Source: JADHMP01 sp016779985
GTDB lineage: Bacteria; Bacteroidota; Bacteroidia; Flavobacteriales; Flavobacteriaceae
Length of the DNA: 64,000 nucleotides
Assembly: GCA_016779985.1 (NCBI GenBank)
Contig: JADHMP010000008.1
Location: forward strand, 33,352 to 97,351
Direction: 5' to 3'
Under the pieces are notes generated by a model. That model was not told where the DNA came from. It did no database searches and saw nothing but the letters and a program-made list of their open reading frames with translations. The position numbers and the translations under genes are program-made. This document shows positions 7,655 to 16,587 of the stretch, piece by piece. How positions within the stretch are numbered: position 1 is the stretch's first letter; every line of letters begins with the position of its first letter.

Positions 7655-9601
7655 TTATGCGTTGAATGGTTTTAAGCTTTCGCCTATTTCGTTTTTTAAT
7701 AATTTTACTAATTCCTCGATGTTAAAAACTCCCTGGTCACCAGCTTTATGTTTCCGAAGGGACAAGGTGTTGTTTGCTTCTTCTTTTTCTCCTAAAATAA
7801 TCATGTATGGGATTTTTCCCATTTCAGCTTCCCTGATTTTTTTTCCAATCGTTTCGTTTCGATCGTCTAGGAGGGCGCGAATTTCGTGATTTTCCAAGAA
7901 ATTTAAAACTTTTAGAGCGTAATTTTTATATTTTTCACTGACGCACAGCAAACTAACTTGTTTTGGCATCAGCCATAATGGAAAATCTCCACCTGTATGT
8001 TCAAGTAAAATAGCAACAAAACGCTCCATACTTCCAAAAGGGGCACGGTGAATCATAATGGGTTGATGCAATTCATTGTCATTGCCTTTATAAGTTAAAT
8101 CGAATCTTTCTGGAAGGTTATAATCAACTTGAATGGTACCCAATTGCCATTGCCGGCCGAGCGCATCCTTAACCATAAAATCTAGTTTGGGACCATAAAA
8201 GGCGGCTTCACCAGTCTCTACAACATATTGGAGCCCTTTTTCTTTTGCTGCATTGAGAATGGCTTGTTCTGCTTTTTCCCAATTTTCTTTTGAACCAATA
8301 TACTTTTCAGGCTGATCAGGATCTCTCAATGATACTTGGGCAGTAAAATTTTCAAAACCTAAGGAGCCGAAAACATAAAGAACCAAATCAATAACCTTTT
8401 TAAATTCTTCATCGAGTTGGTCTGGTGTACAAAAAATATGGGCATCGTCTTGAGTAAATCCTCTTACTCGTGTCAAACCGTGTAATTCACCACTTTGCTC
8501 ATAACGATAAACAGTACCAAACTCAGCATACCTTTTAGGTAAATCTTTATAACTCCAAGGTCTGGTTTTATAAATCTCGCAATGGTGTGGACAATTCATG
8601 GGTTTTAGGAGAAATTCTTCCCCATCAGCTGGGGTATTGATGGGTTGAAAACTATCAGCACCATATTTCTCATAATGACCTGAAGTCATGTAGAGTTCTT
8701 TATTTCCTATGTGGGGGGAAATTACTTGTTCATAACCAGCTTTTTGTTGGGCTTTTCTTAGAAACTGTTCAAGACTTTCTCTGAGAGCCGTTCCTTTTGG
8801 GAGCCACAATGGAAGTCCTTGTCCAACTTTTTGTGAAAAAGTAAATAATTCAAGTTCTTTACCGAGTTTTCTATGATCTCTTTGTTTAGCTAGTTCAACT
8901 AATTCAAGATATTCGTTGAGTTCCTTTTGTTTGGGAAAAGAAATACCATAAACTCGAGTGAGCTGAGGCTTATTTTCGTCTCCACGCCAATATGCACCAG
9001 CAACATTAAGTAATTTTACTGCTTTAATAAACCCAGTATGAGGAATATGACCCCCTCTGCAGAGATCAGTAAAATCAGCATGATCACAAAAAGTTATAGT
9101 GCCATCTTCTAAATTTTCTATTAATTCAACCTTATACGGATTCTGTCTTTTTTTATAATAAGCTAATGCCTCAGCCTTGGAACTTTGTCTTATTTTAAAT
9201 TCAAATTTTTGTCGAGCAAATTCAATGAATTTTTTTTCAACAGCAATCAAGTCTTTTTCAGTTAGGGTTTCATCACCGAAATCAACATCATAATAAAATC
9301 CGTTTTCTATAGCAGGACCAATTGTCAACTTACAATGGGGATACAAGTCTAGAAGGGCTTGAGCAAGAATATGGGCAGAAGAATGCCAAAACGCGGTTTT
9401 ACCTTCTCTATCATTCCAGGTGTAAAGAGTAATTTGTCCATCCTCTTCAAGTGGAGTAGAGGGTTCAATAACCTGTTGATTGAATTGAGCAGAAAGCACA
9501 TTTCGAGCTAGACCTTCACTTATACTTTGGGCAATAACCAAAGGAGTTGATCCTTTTTCATATGTTTTTTTTGATCCATCTGGAAATTGGATATTGATCA
9601 T
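7655..9601 (-). CDS. thrS: Threonyl-tRNA synthetase
   Basis: Charges tRNA-Thr; class II synthetase, 648 aa. Domains in order: TGS (about 1-60, INIQFPDGSKKTYEKGST), the editing/SAD domain with HSSAHILAQAL (about 70-240), the catalytic core with zinc ligands (MNCPHHCEIY; motif 2 FGTVYRYEQSGELHGLTRVR; motif 3 region HRAPFGSMERF) and the C-terminal anticodon-binding domain (about 545-640). ATG 9601 was chosen because the family starts at the TGS strand and because a TATCTTTG promoter element lies just upstream; an in-frame ATG at 9649 would place that promoter inside the gene. First gene of the translation operon with infC, rpmI and rplT. Confidence 0.97.
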   Translation of the reverse strand: MINIQFPDGSKKTYEKGSTPLVIAQSISEGLARNVLSAQFNQQVIEPSTPLEEDGQITLYTWNDREGKTAFWHSSAHILAQALLDLYPHCKLTIGPAIENGFYYDVDFGDETLTEKDLIAVEKKFIEFARQKFEFKIRQSSKAEALAYYKKRQNPYKVELIENLEDGTITFCDHADFTDLCRGGHIPHTGFIKAVKLLNVAGAYWRGDENKPQLTRVYGISFPKQKELNEYLELVELAKQRDHRKLGKELELFTFSQKVGQGLPLWLPKGTALRESLEQFLRKAQQKAGYEQVISPHIGNKELYMTSGHYEKYGADSFQPINTPADGEEFLLKPMNCPHHCEIYKTRPWSYKDLPKRYAEFGTVYRYEQSGELHGLTRVRGFTQDDAHIFCTPDQLDEEFKKVIDLVLYVFGSLGFENFTAQVSLRDPDQPEKYIGSKENWEKAEQAILNAAKEKGLQYVVETGEAAFYGPKLDFMVKDALGRQWQLGTIQVDYNLPERFDLTYKGNDNELHQPIMIHRAPFGSMERFVAILLEHTGGDFPLWLMPKQVSLLCVSEKYKNYALKVLNFLENHEIRALLDDRNETIGKKIREAEMGKIPYMIILGEKEEANNTLSLRKHKAGDQGVFNIEELVKLLKNEIGESLKPFNA

Positions 9602-9618
9602 ATATTTCAAGTTGATGG

Positions 9619-9649
9619 CAAAGATAGGATGCTTTCTTCTGGCATACAA
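9619..9649 (-). promoter_or_regulatory. Predicted thrS operon promoter (TTG - 20 bases - TATCTTTG)
   Basis: On the minus strand TTG (9649-9647) and TATCTTTG (9626-9619) are separated by 20 bases, matching the Bacteroidota -33/-7 layout. The -7 box ends 17 bases before the thrS ATG at 9601. This is the only promoter in the window where both elements are convincing. Confidence 0.6.
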
Positions 9650-9656
9650 TTTAGAT

Positions 9657-9890
9657 CTACTCTTTTCCTTTTTTTCTATTTCCTAATAGAGCTATAACAA
9701 GAGATTTTACTCCCTTCAAGCCATAAAAAAAAGCAGCAATCATGCCTAAACATCCAACAACTAAAACAGGAATAAAAAAGGGATGATTCTGATTTTTAAA
9801 AGCCTGCATAACAATCACTGGGGCAATAAAACAACATATGATTCCTGTAAAAACAAGTTTAAACCCTTTAATTAGAAGTGGCTTATTCAT
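9657..9890 (-). CDS. DUF6095-like small membrane protein
   Basis: A 77-aa protein with two hydrophobic segments (about residues 9-30 and 38-57) and a basic tail ending GNRKKGKE. Similar short proteins, which I recall as DUF6095, follow murQ in flavobacteria; the family assignment is from memory and not verified. It overlaps the end of murQ by 4 bases (ATGA), so the two are translationally coupled. Function unknown; a role in envelope physiology is only suggested by its partner, which recycles peptidoglycan sugars. Confidence 0.7.
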   Translation of the reverse strand: MNKPLLIKGFKLVFTGIICCFIAPVIVMQAFKNQNHPFFIPVLVVGCLGMIAAFFYGLKGVKSLVIALLGNRKKGKE

Positions 9891-10702
9891 TCCATTTTTG
9901 CATTGATTGCCTCGCGAATGCTTTGGTGTGTATGCAATAAGTCAGCAGCTTCTTTTTCTGAAATCTGAAGGGCCTCCATCACCATTCTTGTGCCACGATC
10001 AACCAATTTTGAATTGGCGAGCTGCATATCAACCATTTTATTTCCTTTTACATGACCCAATTGAATCATTGTGACAGTTGTAATCATGTTCAATATTAAT
10101 TTTTGAGCCGTTCCAGCCTTAAGTCTAGAACTTCCAGTTAGGAATTCTGGTCCAACCATTACTTCAATGGGAAATTGAGCAGCTACTGACAAGGGACTTT
10201 TGGGATTGCAGGTAATGCATCCAGTGGTAATTTGATATGAGTTGCAATCGTGAATGCCACCAACAACGTAGGGAGTTGTTCCAGAAGCAGCTATGCCAAC
10301 GACTACGTCCTTGGATGAAATGGTATATTTTTGAAGGTCTTTCCAAGCTTGGTTTGGATCGTCTTCTGCATCTTCAATAGAAGCTCTTAGTGCCGCATCA
10401 CCTCCAGCAACTATCCCAACCACTTTTGAAGGGTCTGTGCCAAAGGTAGGTGGGCATTCTGAAGCATCTAGAACACCTAATCGACCGCTGGTTCCAGCAC
10501 CAATATAAAACAATCGGCCTCCATTTTTCATTTTCTTAACAACCTCAGAGATTAAAGACTCAAGGGGTTTTAACACTTTGCCAACGGCTGAAACAGCATT
10601 TTGGTCTTCTTCGTGCATACCAGCAATTAAATCACTGATTGGTTTTTTTTCGAGGTCATTATGGTTTGAATCCTGTTCAGTATATCTAATGAAGTCCATC
10701 AT
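9887..10702 (-). CDS. murQ: N-acetylmuramic acid 6-phosphate etherase
   Basis: Cleaves the lactyl ether of MurNAc-6-phosphate to give GlcNAc-6-phosphate, a step in cell-wall recycling; cytoplasmic SIS-domain enzyme. The protein is 271 aa, slightly short of the usual ~300. The family signature GRLFYIGAGTSGRLGVLDA near residue 63 and the block GIVAGGDAALRASIEDAEDD (catalytic Glu region) are present. Adjacent ATG codons at 10702 and 10699 are both possible starts. No MurNAc kinase or transporter is adjacent; the neighbour is a small membrane protein. Similar GckR-type SIS regulators are longer, so MurQ is preferred. Confidence 0.93.
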   Translation of the reverse strand: MMDFIRYTEQDSNHNDLEKKPISDLIAGMHEEDQNAVSAVGKVLKPLESLISEVVKKMKNGGRLFYIGAGTSGRLGVLDASECPPTFGTDPSKVVGIVAGGDAALRASIEDAEDDPNQAWKDLQKYTISSKDVVVGIAASGTTPYVVGGIHDCNSYQITTGCITCNPKSPLSVAAQFPIEVMVGPEFLTGSSRLKAGTAQKLILNMITTVTMIQLGHVKGNKMVDMQLANSKLVDRGTRMVMEALQISEKEAADLLHTHQSIREAINAKME

Positions 10703-10777
10703 ATATCAATTTAAGATAGAAAAAAAGCATCACCTCGTTTGTCAATTTTTTGGATTTTAGACTTATAAATGAGGTCT

Positions 10778-12007
10778 TTAGGCACTTCTTTTTTTGTTTA
10801 AGTTTTCTTTTATAGCATCCAAAAATTCTTGAGTAGTCAAGAAATGTTCGTCACTTAAATTTTCTTTGTGAATAAGTGAAGCTAAATCTTTTGTCATTTT
10901 TCCACTTTCAACAGTTTCAACACAAACTTTTTCTAAGGTTTCACAGAAGTTGACAAGTTCTTGATTTTGATCTAATTTCCCACGATGAGCCAATCCCCTT
11001 GTCCATGCAAAAATTGAAGCAATAGGGTTTGTAGAAGTGGCTTTTCCTTTTTGGTGTTCACGAAAATGACGTGTAACGGTTCCATGCGCTGCCTCGGCTT
11101 CCATTGTTTTTCCATCGGGAGTAACAAGAGTAGAAGTCATTAGCCCTAGTGAACCAAAGCCTTGAGCTACTGTATCTGATTGAACATCACCATCATAATT
11201 TTTGCACGCCCAAACAAATCCACCATTCCATTTCATCGCTGCGGCGACCATGTCATCGATTAGTCGATGCTCATAAAAAATGCTAGCACTTTCAAACCTG
11301 GTCTTAAATTCATTTTCATACACCTCTTCAAAAATATCCTTAAAACGACCATCATAAGCCTTCATGATAGTGTTTTTTGTTGATAGATATAAAGGCCAGC
11401 CTTTCGATAGAGCTCTGTTCATGCAAGACCTTGCAAAACCGTAAATTGAGGAATCTATATTATACATACTCATTGCTACCCCTCCTTCTTCATATTTATA
11501 AACTTCCCATGTTTCTGGTGCAGACCCATCTTCGGGAGTAAAAGTCATGGTGAGAGTACCTTTCTGTTTAATAACAGTGTCTGTAGCTCTGTATTGATCA
11601 CCAAAAGCATGACGACCTATGCATATTGGGGTCGTCCAACCAGGAACATAACGTGGAACGTTTTTCATGATTATAGGTTCTCTGAAAACTGTGCCACCTA
11701 CGATATTTCTGATGGTGCCGTTTGGCGATTTGTACATGCGCTTAAGTTTGAATTCTTTCACTCGATCTTCATCAGGAGTGATGGTTGCACATTTTATACC
11801 CACATTATATTTTTTTATAGCTTCAGCACAATCGACCGTTATTTGATCATCAGTTGCATCCCGAGAAGCCATTCCTAAATCGTAATACTTAATATCAAGA
11901 TTGATATAAGGAAGTATAAGTTGTTCTTTAATAAATTTCCAGATAATTCTAGTCATTTCATCTCCATCAATCTCTACAACTGGGTTGGCAACATTTATTT
12001 TGGACAT
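10778..12007 (-). CDS. icd: NADP-dependent isocitrate dehydrogenase (homodimeric eukaryotic-like type)
   Basis: Oxidatively decarboxylates isocitrate to 2-oxoglutarate in the TCA cycle. The 409 aa length and sequence match the NADP-IDH type shared with eukaryotes rather than the E. coli type. Seen: N-terminal VVEIDGDEMTRIIW, the substrate-phosphate block KSPNGTIRNIVGGTVFREPI, GRHAFGDQYRATD, and the cofactor region AAHGTVTRHFREHQKG. Single gene with its own -7 element upstream. Length is normal. Together with fumC it is the second TCA enzyme in the window, but they are not linked in an operon. Confidence 0.96.
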   Translation of the reverse strand: MSKINVANPVVEIDGDEMTRIIWKFIKEQLILPYINLDIKYYDLGMASRDATDDQITVDCAEAIKKYNVGIKCATITPDEDRVKEFKLKRMYKSPNGTIRNIVGGTVFREPIIMKNVPRYVPGWTTPICIGRHAFGDQYRATDTVIKQKGTLTMTFTPEDGSAPETWEVYKYEEGGVAMSMYNIDSSIYGFARSCMNRALSKGWPLYLSTKNTIMKAYDGRFKDIFEEVYENEFKTRFESASIFYEHRLIDDMVAAAMKWNGGFVWACKNYDGDVQSDTVAQGFGSLGLMTSTLVTPDGKTMEAEAAHGTVTRHFREHQKGKATSTNPIASIFAWTRGLAHRGKLDQNQELVNFCETLEKVCVETVESGKMTKDLASLIHKENLSDEHFLTTQEFLDAIKENLNKKRSA

Positions 12008-12036
12008 TTGTTTAAATATTTTTTAGATTTCGGGTT

Positions 12037-12044
12037 CAAATATA
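12037..12044 (-). promoter_or_regulatory. Predicted icd -7 promoter element (TATATTTG)
   Basis: Exact TAnnTTTG on the minus strand, about 30 bases before the icd start at 12007 and downstream of the rplS terminator. No convincing -33 TTG. Confidence 0.5.
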
Positions 12045-12063
12045 CGATTTAGCGTGTAAAAAT

Positions 12064-12095
12064 AAAGTAAAAAAAAACCGCCGTTGAGGGCGGTT
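12064..12095 (-). terminator. Rho-independent terminator after rplS
   Basis: Minus-strand hairpin AACCGCC / GGCGGTT (12076-12082 with 12089-12095, 6-base loop) followed by a long U tract opposite A residues 12066-12077. It starts 8 bases after the rplS stop and separates rplS from icd. Confidence 0.88.
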
Positions 12096-12103
12096 AATAT
12101 GAT

Positions 12104-12460
12104 TTAAGATTCTCTTTGAGCCTCTTTGATGCGTGCTTTTTTACCTCTTAAATTTTTAAAGTAGTAAATTCTAGATTGACGGACTTTTCCACGTTTGTTA
12201 ACTTCAATCTTTTGAATAGAAGGTAAATTAATAGGAAAAATTCTTTCTACACCAACGGTTCCAGACATTTTTCTTATCGTGAAAGTTTTAGTTAAGCCTT
12301 CACCTTTAATTTGAATTACCACCCCTTTGAAAAATTGGGTTCTTACTTTTTCTCCTTCTCTGATATCGTAATAGACTGTTAATGTATCTCCAGCAGAAAA
12401 TTCAGGAATGTCTTTTTTATGTATGAATTCGTTTTGGACAAAATTGATTAATGTTTCCAT
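12104..12460 (-). CDS. rplS: 50S ribosomal protein L19
   Basis: Large-subunit protein at the subunit interface, 118 aa from ATG 12460. The start was chosen because the family begins at METLINFVQNEF; an ATG at 12490 adds ten hydrophobic residues not seen in L19. Conserved blocks: PEFSAGDTLTVYYDIREGEKVRTQFFKGVV, TFTIRKMSGTVGVERIFP and RGKVRQSRIYYFKNLRGKKARI (each shown as family-typical). trmD is upstream with one small gene between them, keeping the usual trmD-rplS association. A strong terminator follows. Confidence 0.97.
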   Translation of the reverse strand: METLINFVQNEFIHKKDIPEFSAGDTLTVYYDIREGEKVRTQFFKGVVIQIKGEGLTKTFTIRKMSGTVGVERIFPINLPSIQKIEVNKRGKVRQSRIYYFKNLRGKKARIKEAQRES

Positions 12461-12571
12461 TTTTATTAGTTGATTAGAAAACAGCAACATGCACGACTAT
12501 CGTCAGAGGTTGATGGCTTTGCCGTGCAAAATTAATATTTATTTTATTGTAACCAACATAGACTAGCTTTT

Positions 12572-12964
12572 TTAATCAATCGTTTCTGGTCCACTGACTT
12601 TTATAACGTGGCAGCCATCTGATTTGATTTCATAAATAGTTCTGACGCTATTGTCTTTCCTAAGGACAACAAACTCAAATCGCTCGATGAGATTTTTTTG
12701 CATTTTAGGAACCAACCCATCGTCAATTATTGGATAAAACCCTGAGCTAAAATTTTCAAAACGCAGGGTGTCTCCTGTAGCTTCTCTGATAGTATAAAAA
12801 TCGATTGGCAGTTCTCCTTCCACTTTGACACCTATTGTGATAAAAATTTTTGTGCAAACTAAAAGGTCATCTTGAGCATCAATTGAATTTTTCTCACATC
12901 TCAATTGTATTTGGATAATGAATAAAAAAAACAATAGATAGTATTTAGAGATTAACTTCAACAT
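12572..12964 (-). CDS. Putative exported protein or lipoprotein of unknown function
   Basis: A 130-aa protein with a hydrophobic N-terminal segment (residues 7-20, YYLLFFLFIIQIQLR) ending in a Cys at about 23 (LRCEKN), a plausible but imperfect lipobox. The rest is a small soluble domain with no motif I recognise; two further Cys (near 37 and 118) could form a disulfide. It sits between trmD (14 bases upstream) and rplS (about 110 bases downstream), in the same direction. It resembles in layout the small lipoprotein at 40976-41479 but the sequences do not look closely related. Function unknown. Confidence 0.65.
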   Translation of the reverse strand: MLKLISKYYLLFFLFIIQIQLRCEKNSIDAQDDLLVCTKIFITIGVKVEGELPIDFYTIREATGDTLRFENFSSGFYPIIDDGLVPKMQKNLIERFEFVVLRKDNSVRTIYEIKSDGCHVIKVSGPETID

Positions 12965-12977
12965 GGGGCTAAAGCTT

Positions 12978-13649
12978 TTACAGTAAATCAGGACGGCGTT
13001 TGTGTGTGCTTTCTAGCGCTTTTTTTTCACGCCACTCTTCAATTTTCTGTGTATTTCCTGAGGTTAGTATTTCGGGCACATTCCATCCTTTGTAGCTAGC
13101 AGGTCTTGTATAAATGGGTGCTGCTAAAAGATCATCTTGAAAACTATCAGTCAGCGCAGAAGACTCATCACCGAGAACTCCTGGTAGCAGTCGAATGATA
13201 CTATCACAAAAAACAGCAGCGGCGAGTTCACCTCCTGATAAAACAAAGTCTCCTATAGAAACTTCTTTTGTAATCAAATGGTCACGGACTCTTTGATCCA
13301 CTCCTTTGTAATGGCCACACAGAAGGATGATATTTTTTTTTAATGAAAACTGATTAGCTAGACTTTGGTCATGTTGAATACCATCGGGGGTCAAATAAAT
13401 TATTTCGTCGTATTCTCTACTGTTTTTTAACTCAGTAATACAATTATCAATTGGTTCTACTCTCATAACCATACCCGCGCCTCCCCCAAAGGGGTAATCA
13501 TCAACTTGTTTTTGTTTATTTATTGCATAATCCCTTAGGTGGTGAAAATGTATTGAGACCTTGCCGCTTTCAATAGCTCTTTTGATAATCGAAACCTCGA
13601 ACGGTCCTTTAAGTAACTCTGGGAAAAGAGTGATAATATCAACACGCAT
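12978..13649 (-). CDS. trmD: tRNA (guanine37-N1)-methyltransferase
   Basis: Methylates G37 next to the anticodon, preventing frameshifting; SPOUT-class enzyme that binds AdoMet in a trefoil knot. The protein is 223 aa with N-terminal MRVDIITLFPELL, the substrate loop DYPFGGGAGMVMRVEP and the knot region LLCGHYKGVDQRV then EVSIGDFVLSGGELAA. C-terminal part TRPASYKGWNVPEIL is typical. Normal length. Upstream lies the HtrA terminator, downstream a small exported protein and rplS. Confidence 0.97.
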   Translation of the reverse strand: MRVDIITLFPELLKGPFEVSIIKRAIESGKVSIHFHHLRDYAINKQKQVDDYPFGGGAGMVMRVEPIDNCITELKNSREYDEIIYLTPDGIQHDQSLANQFSLKKNIILLCGHYKGVDQRVRDHLITKEVSIGDFVLSGGELAAAVFCDSIIRLLPGVLGDESSALTDSFQDDLLAAPIYTRPASYKGWNVPEILTSGNTQKIEEWREKKALESTHKRRPDLL

Positions 13650-13722
13650 TGAGTGGCTCTTGAATTGCTAAAATAGTAAACAAGGAAGTTTTAATAGTCA
13701 TTTATTATACTTAAAATGTGCC

Positions 13723-13748
13723 AAAAAAAAGCCCCACTTAAGTGAGGC
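13723..13748 (-). terminator. Rho-independent terminator after the HtrA protease gene
   Basis: Hairpin GCC-CACTT / AAGTG-GGC (13731-13748, one mismatch) followed on the minus strand by a U tract opposite the A run 13723-13730. It begins 8 bases past the stop of the protease. Confidence 0.8.
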
Positions 13749-13756
13749 TCATTTTT

Positions 13757-15166
13757 TTAGCGAATGTATTTATTGAATAAAATACGTTCTTTTTCCCCAT
13801 CTGGGTTGACCACCAAAATACTCTTAAGATCTTCAACACTAATGTTTTTGACATCGTCTAATTGATTAATTTTCTTTTCATTGATTTCAAGAATTGCATA
13901 TCCCTCGTCAATGCCATAGTAATAGCTGGCGCCATTTTGTGCTTTACTAATGATGACTCCATTTTCATTCTGATCAAGGCCAAGATTTTTTCTTTGTTGA
14001 TCGTTTAATGGTTGCAATTCCATACCGAGGAATGAAACTTTATTTATTTTTTTTAAAGTAACAAAAGTTTCAATGGTTTTTCTTTCTCTTTTATAGGTCA
14101 CCTTAACCTTTTCACCAGGTCGCTTAGTTGATAAATAGCCAGATAAATCAGCAAACTTTCTAATAACAACATCGTCTACTTTTTTGATAATATCACCTTT
14201 TGTTAATCCTGCTAAATCAGCTCCCATATCAGGCTCTACTTCTGAGATATAAAAACCTTCAGTATCGAGAATATCATAGTTTTCAGCTACACTGCTATCA
14301 AGAGCTCCTCCACGAATTCCTAATAATCCCTTCTGAACGTTTCCAAATTCAATAATATCTTCAAAAACTTTTCTAGCAATGTTGCTTGGAACAGCAAAAG
14401 AATAGCCAACAAAACCACCTGTAAAAGATGAAATTGCCGTGTTGATACCTATAAGTTCTCCATTGGTATTGACCAGAGCACCTCCGCTATTTCCCATATT
14501 TACTGCGGCATCAGTCTGGATAAAAGATTCATTTTTACGATCATAATTGTTTAAATCACGAGATTTTGCACTTATTATACCTGCTGTAACAGTTGAATTA
14601 AGATTAAAGGGATTTCCCACAGCTAAAACCCATTCACCCACCTTGGCTGCATCAGAATCACCAAAAGCAATAAAGGGTAATGATTTTTCAGCATCAATTT
14701 TGATGACGGCTATATCTGTAGCTGGATCAGTACCAATTAGAGTGGCTGAATATGATTTGTTATCATTTAAAGTAACTTCGATTTCAGTATGATCTTCAAT
14801 CACATGATTATTCGTTATAATATATCCATCAGGGGTCACAATAACACCAGAACCCGATCCTACTTTTTTAGGATCATCATACAATTTTTTATGATAGAAT
14901 CGAGACCAAAGGGATTGATCTTCATCATCATATGAACTTGTGTTCTTGATGTGAACCACTGTGTTTAGTGTTTTACTAGCCGCTAAAACAAAATCAGTTG
15001 TCTCAGCTGCCGTTTTACTTTTAAACGCATAAGTAGTAGGTATCAGATTTAGATTTTGTTTAGCTTCTAAATTTTGTTTTTCTGGGGTAAAGAAAAAATG
15101 ATTAATAAAAATAGTGACTCCTGCACTTAGAGAAACCACTAGAAAAAGTTTAAAAAATGACTTCAT
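13757..15166 (-). CDS. Periplasmic serine protease of the HtrA/DegP family
   Basis: ATP-independent envelope quality-control protease, 469 aa. Domains: N-terminal signal/anchor segment (residues 4-24), trypsin-like domain (about 95-280) with the catalytic triad visible as His in ITNNHVIEDH, Asp in TDIAVIKID and Ser in NMGNSGGALV, then two PDZ domains (about 285-370 and 385-465). A run of polar residues links the anchor and the protease domain. Single gene, divergent from dapF and closed by a good terminator. Two PDZ domains match DegP/DegQ rather than DegS, but the exact paralogue cannot be decided. Confidence 0.93.
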   Translation of the reverse strand: MKSFFKLFLVVSLSAGVTIFINHFFFTPEKQNLEAKQNLNLIPTTYAFKSKTAAETTDFVLAASKTLNTVVHIKNTSSYDDEDQSLWSRFYHKKLYDDPKKVGSGSGVIVTPDGYIITNNHVIEDHTEIEVTLNDNKSYSATLIGTDPATDIAVIKIDAEKSLPFIAFGDSDAAKVGEWVLAVGNPFNLNSTVTAGIISAKSRDLNNYDRKNESFIQTDAAVNMGNSGGALVNTNGELIGINTAISSFTGGFVGYSFAVPSNIARKVFEDIIEFGNVQKGLLGIRGGALDSSVAENYDILDTEGFYISEVEPDMGADLAGLTKGDIIKKVDDVVIRKFADLSGYLSTKRPGEKVKVTYKRERKTIETFVTLKKINKVSFLGMELQPLNDQQRKNLGLDQNENGVIISKAQNGASYYYGIDEGYAILEINEKKINQLDDVKNISVEDLKSILVVNPDGEKERILFNKYIR

Positions 15167-15277
15167 AGCTTTATTGATTTAATGATTAAAACTTTTGCTG
15201 TTAAAAATAAATACATCTTATTTACCTACCGACATTATTGTCAAATTTTAACAGCTTTTTAAGCCCACCAAAAAGTG

Positions 15278-15285
15278 TACCTTTG
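15278..15285 (+). promoter_or_regulatory. Predicted dapF operon -7 element (TACCTTTG)
   Basis: Exact TAnnTTTG ending 5 bases before the GTG start at 15290. A further in-frame GTG at 15275 lies before and overlaps the box, so it cannot be the start if this promoter is used. The spacing implies a near-leaderless mRNA. Confidence 0.5.
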
Positions 15286-15289
15286 CCCA

Positions 15290-16072
15290 GTGCAAATAAC
15301 GTTCCAAAAATATCAAGGCGCTGGCAATGACTTTATTATGCTAGATAATAGAGCGGGACAATATTCATCAATACAGGAGTCTTTGATAGAGCACTTGTGT
15401 GATCGAAATAGAGGGATTGGAGCTGATGGCTTAATTATGATTGAAGCCAGTAATAAAGTTCATTTCAAGATGATTTATTTTAATTCTGATGGCAAAGAAA
15501 GCAGTATGTGTGGCAACGGTGGGCGTTGTGCCGTAGCATTTGCCCATACACTACAGATGGTTCAATCAGAATGTACTTTTGAGGCTATTGACGGCTTGCA
15601 TAAAGCTGAAATTTTGTCAGATAAATCGGTTCAAATTAGCATGAATAATGTCAGTCAAATTGAAACTTACGACGATACTTTGATTATGAATACTGGTTCA
15701 CCTCATTGTGTGGTTCTGAAAAACGATATTGATACTCTAGAAATAATAAAAGAAGCAGCTAAAATTCGCTATGCGGAGCCTTTTAAAAGAGAGGGTATAA
15801 ATGTAAACTATATTGCTACTAATGAATCTGGTGAACTTCAAATTAGAACTTATGAAAGAGGAGTAGAAAATGAGACTCTTGCCTGTGGAACTGGTGCGGT
15901 AGCTGCTGCTATTGCTGCTGATTTTTGGAGTTTAGATTGTCAGAAATCTCCTATGACTATAAAAGCTTTAGGAGGAATACTCAAAGTAGGATTTGATAAA
16001 ACGGAACGGGGCTATGAGAAAATAGTGCTTTCTGGTCCAGCTGAATTTGTTTTTTCAGGGAAAATATCATGA
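15290..16072 (+). CDS. dapF: Diaminopimelate epimerase
   Basis: Converts LL- to meso-diaminopimelate for lysine and peptidoglycan synthesis; cofactor-free two-base enzyme. The protein is 260 aa. Both catalytic Cys blocks are present: MCGNGGRCAVAFA (about residue 72) and LACGTGAVAAAIA (about 200), with the start block ITFQKYQGAGNDFIMLDN. GTG 15290 is chosen because the family starts at this strand and a promoter element precedes it; the GTG at 15275 would add five unrelated residues. First gene of a dapF-GNAT-mltG operon with 4-base ATGA overlaps. Confidence 0.95.
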   Translation: MQITFQKYQGAGNDFIMLDNRAGQYSSIQESLIEHLCDRNRGIGADGLIMIEASNKVHFKMIYFNSDGKESSMCGNGGRCAVAFAHTLQMVQSECTFEAIDGLHKAEILSDKSVQISMNNVSQIETYDDTLIMNTGSPHCVVLKNDIDTLEIIKEAAKIRYAEPFKREGINVNYIATNESGELQIRTYERGVENETLACGTGAVAAAIAADFWSLDCQKSPMTIKALGGILKVGFDKTERGYEKIVLSGPAEFVFSGKIS

Positions 16073-16587
16073 TAGCGTTAGAAACAGTTTTTTTGAGGGC
16101 CTTAGAGCCTGAAGATATCAATGTGCTCTTTTCGATTGAAAATGATTCTTCTTTACAATCTTTTTCTACTCATAATGGCCCCTATTCTAGATTTATACTT
16201 CAGCGTTATCTGGAGCAACAAAACCAATCAATCTATGAACAACAACAACAGAGGTTGGTCATATCTGATCAATCAAAGAATGCTTTGGGTTTAGTTGATT
16301 TATTTGAATTTGAACCTAAAAGCAAAAGAGCAGGAGTGGGGCTAGTTGTTTTAGCACCTTATAGAAAAATGGGAGTTGCTAAAAAAACCTTGACTTTGTT
16401 AGAAAAATATGTGATTGACAACTATGACTTGCATATGCTCCATGCTGATGTGTTGTCATCAAATCTTGCAAGCTGTCGTTTATTTGAAAGTTGCAAATTT
16501 GTAGAAATGGGAATTAAACGAGAATGGTATTATATTGATTCAACTTATCAGGATGCTAAATTCTATCAAAAACTCTTGAAAAGATGA
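16069..16587 (+). CDS. GNAT-family acetyltransferase (RimJ/RimL-like)
   Basis: A 172-aa acetyltransferase. The N-terminal layout (IALETVFLRALEPEDINVLFSIENDS) and the region GVGLVVLAPYRKMGVAKKTL, which carries the acetyl-CoA loop, fit the RimJ/RimL/SpeG-like branch, many of which act on protein N termini or small amines. Its start overlaps the dapF stop by 4 bases and its stop overlaps the mltG start by 4 bases, so it is embedded in a cell-wall operon. Whether it modifies a cell-wall precursor or enzyme is unknown. Confidence 0.85.
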   Translation: MIALETVFLRALEPEDINVLFSIENDSSLQSFSTHNGPYSRFILQRYLEQQNQSIYEQQQQRLVISDQSKNALGLVDLFEFEPKSKRAGVGLVVLAPYRKMGVAKKTLTLLEKYVIDNYDLHMLHADVLSSNLASCRLFESCKFVEMGIKREWYYIDSTYQDAKFYQKLLKR

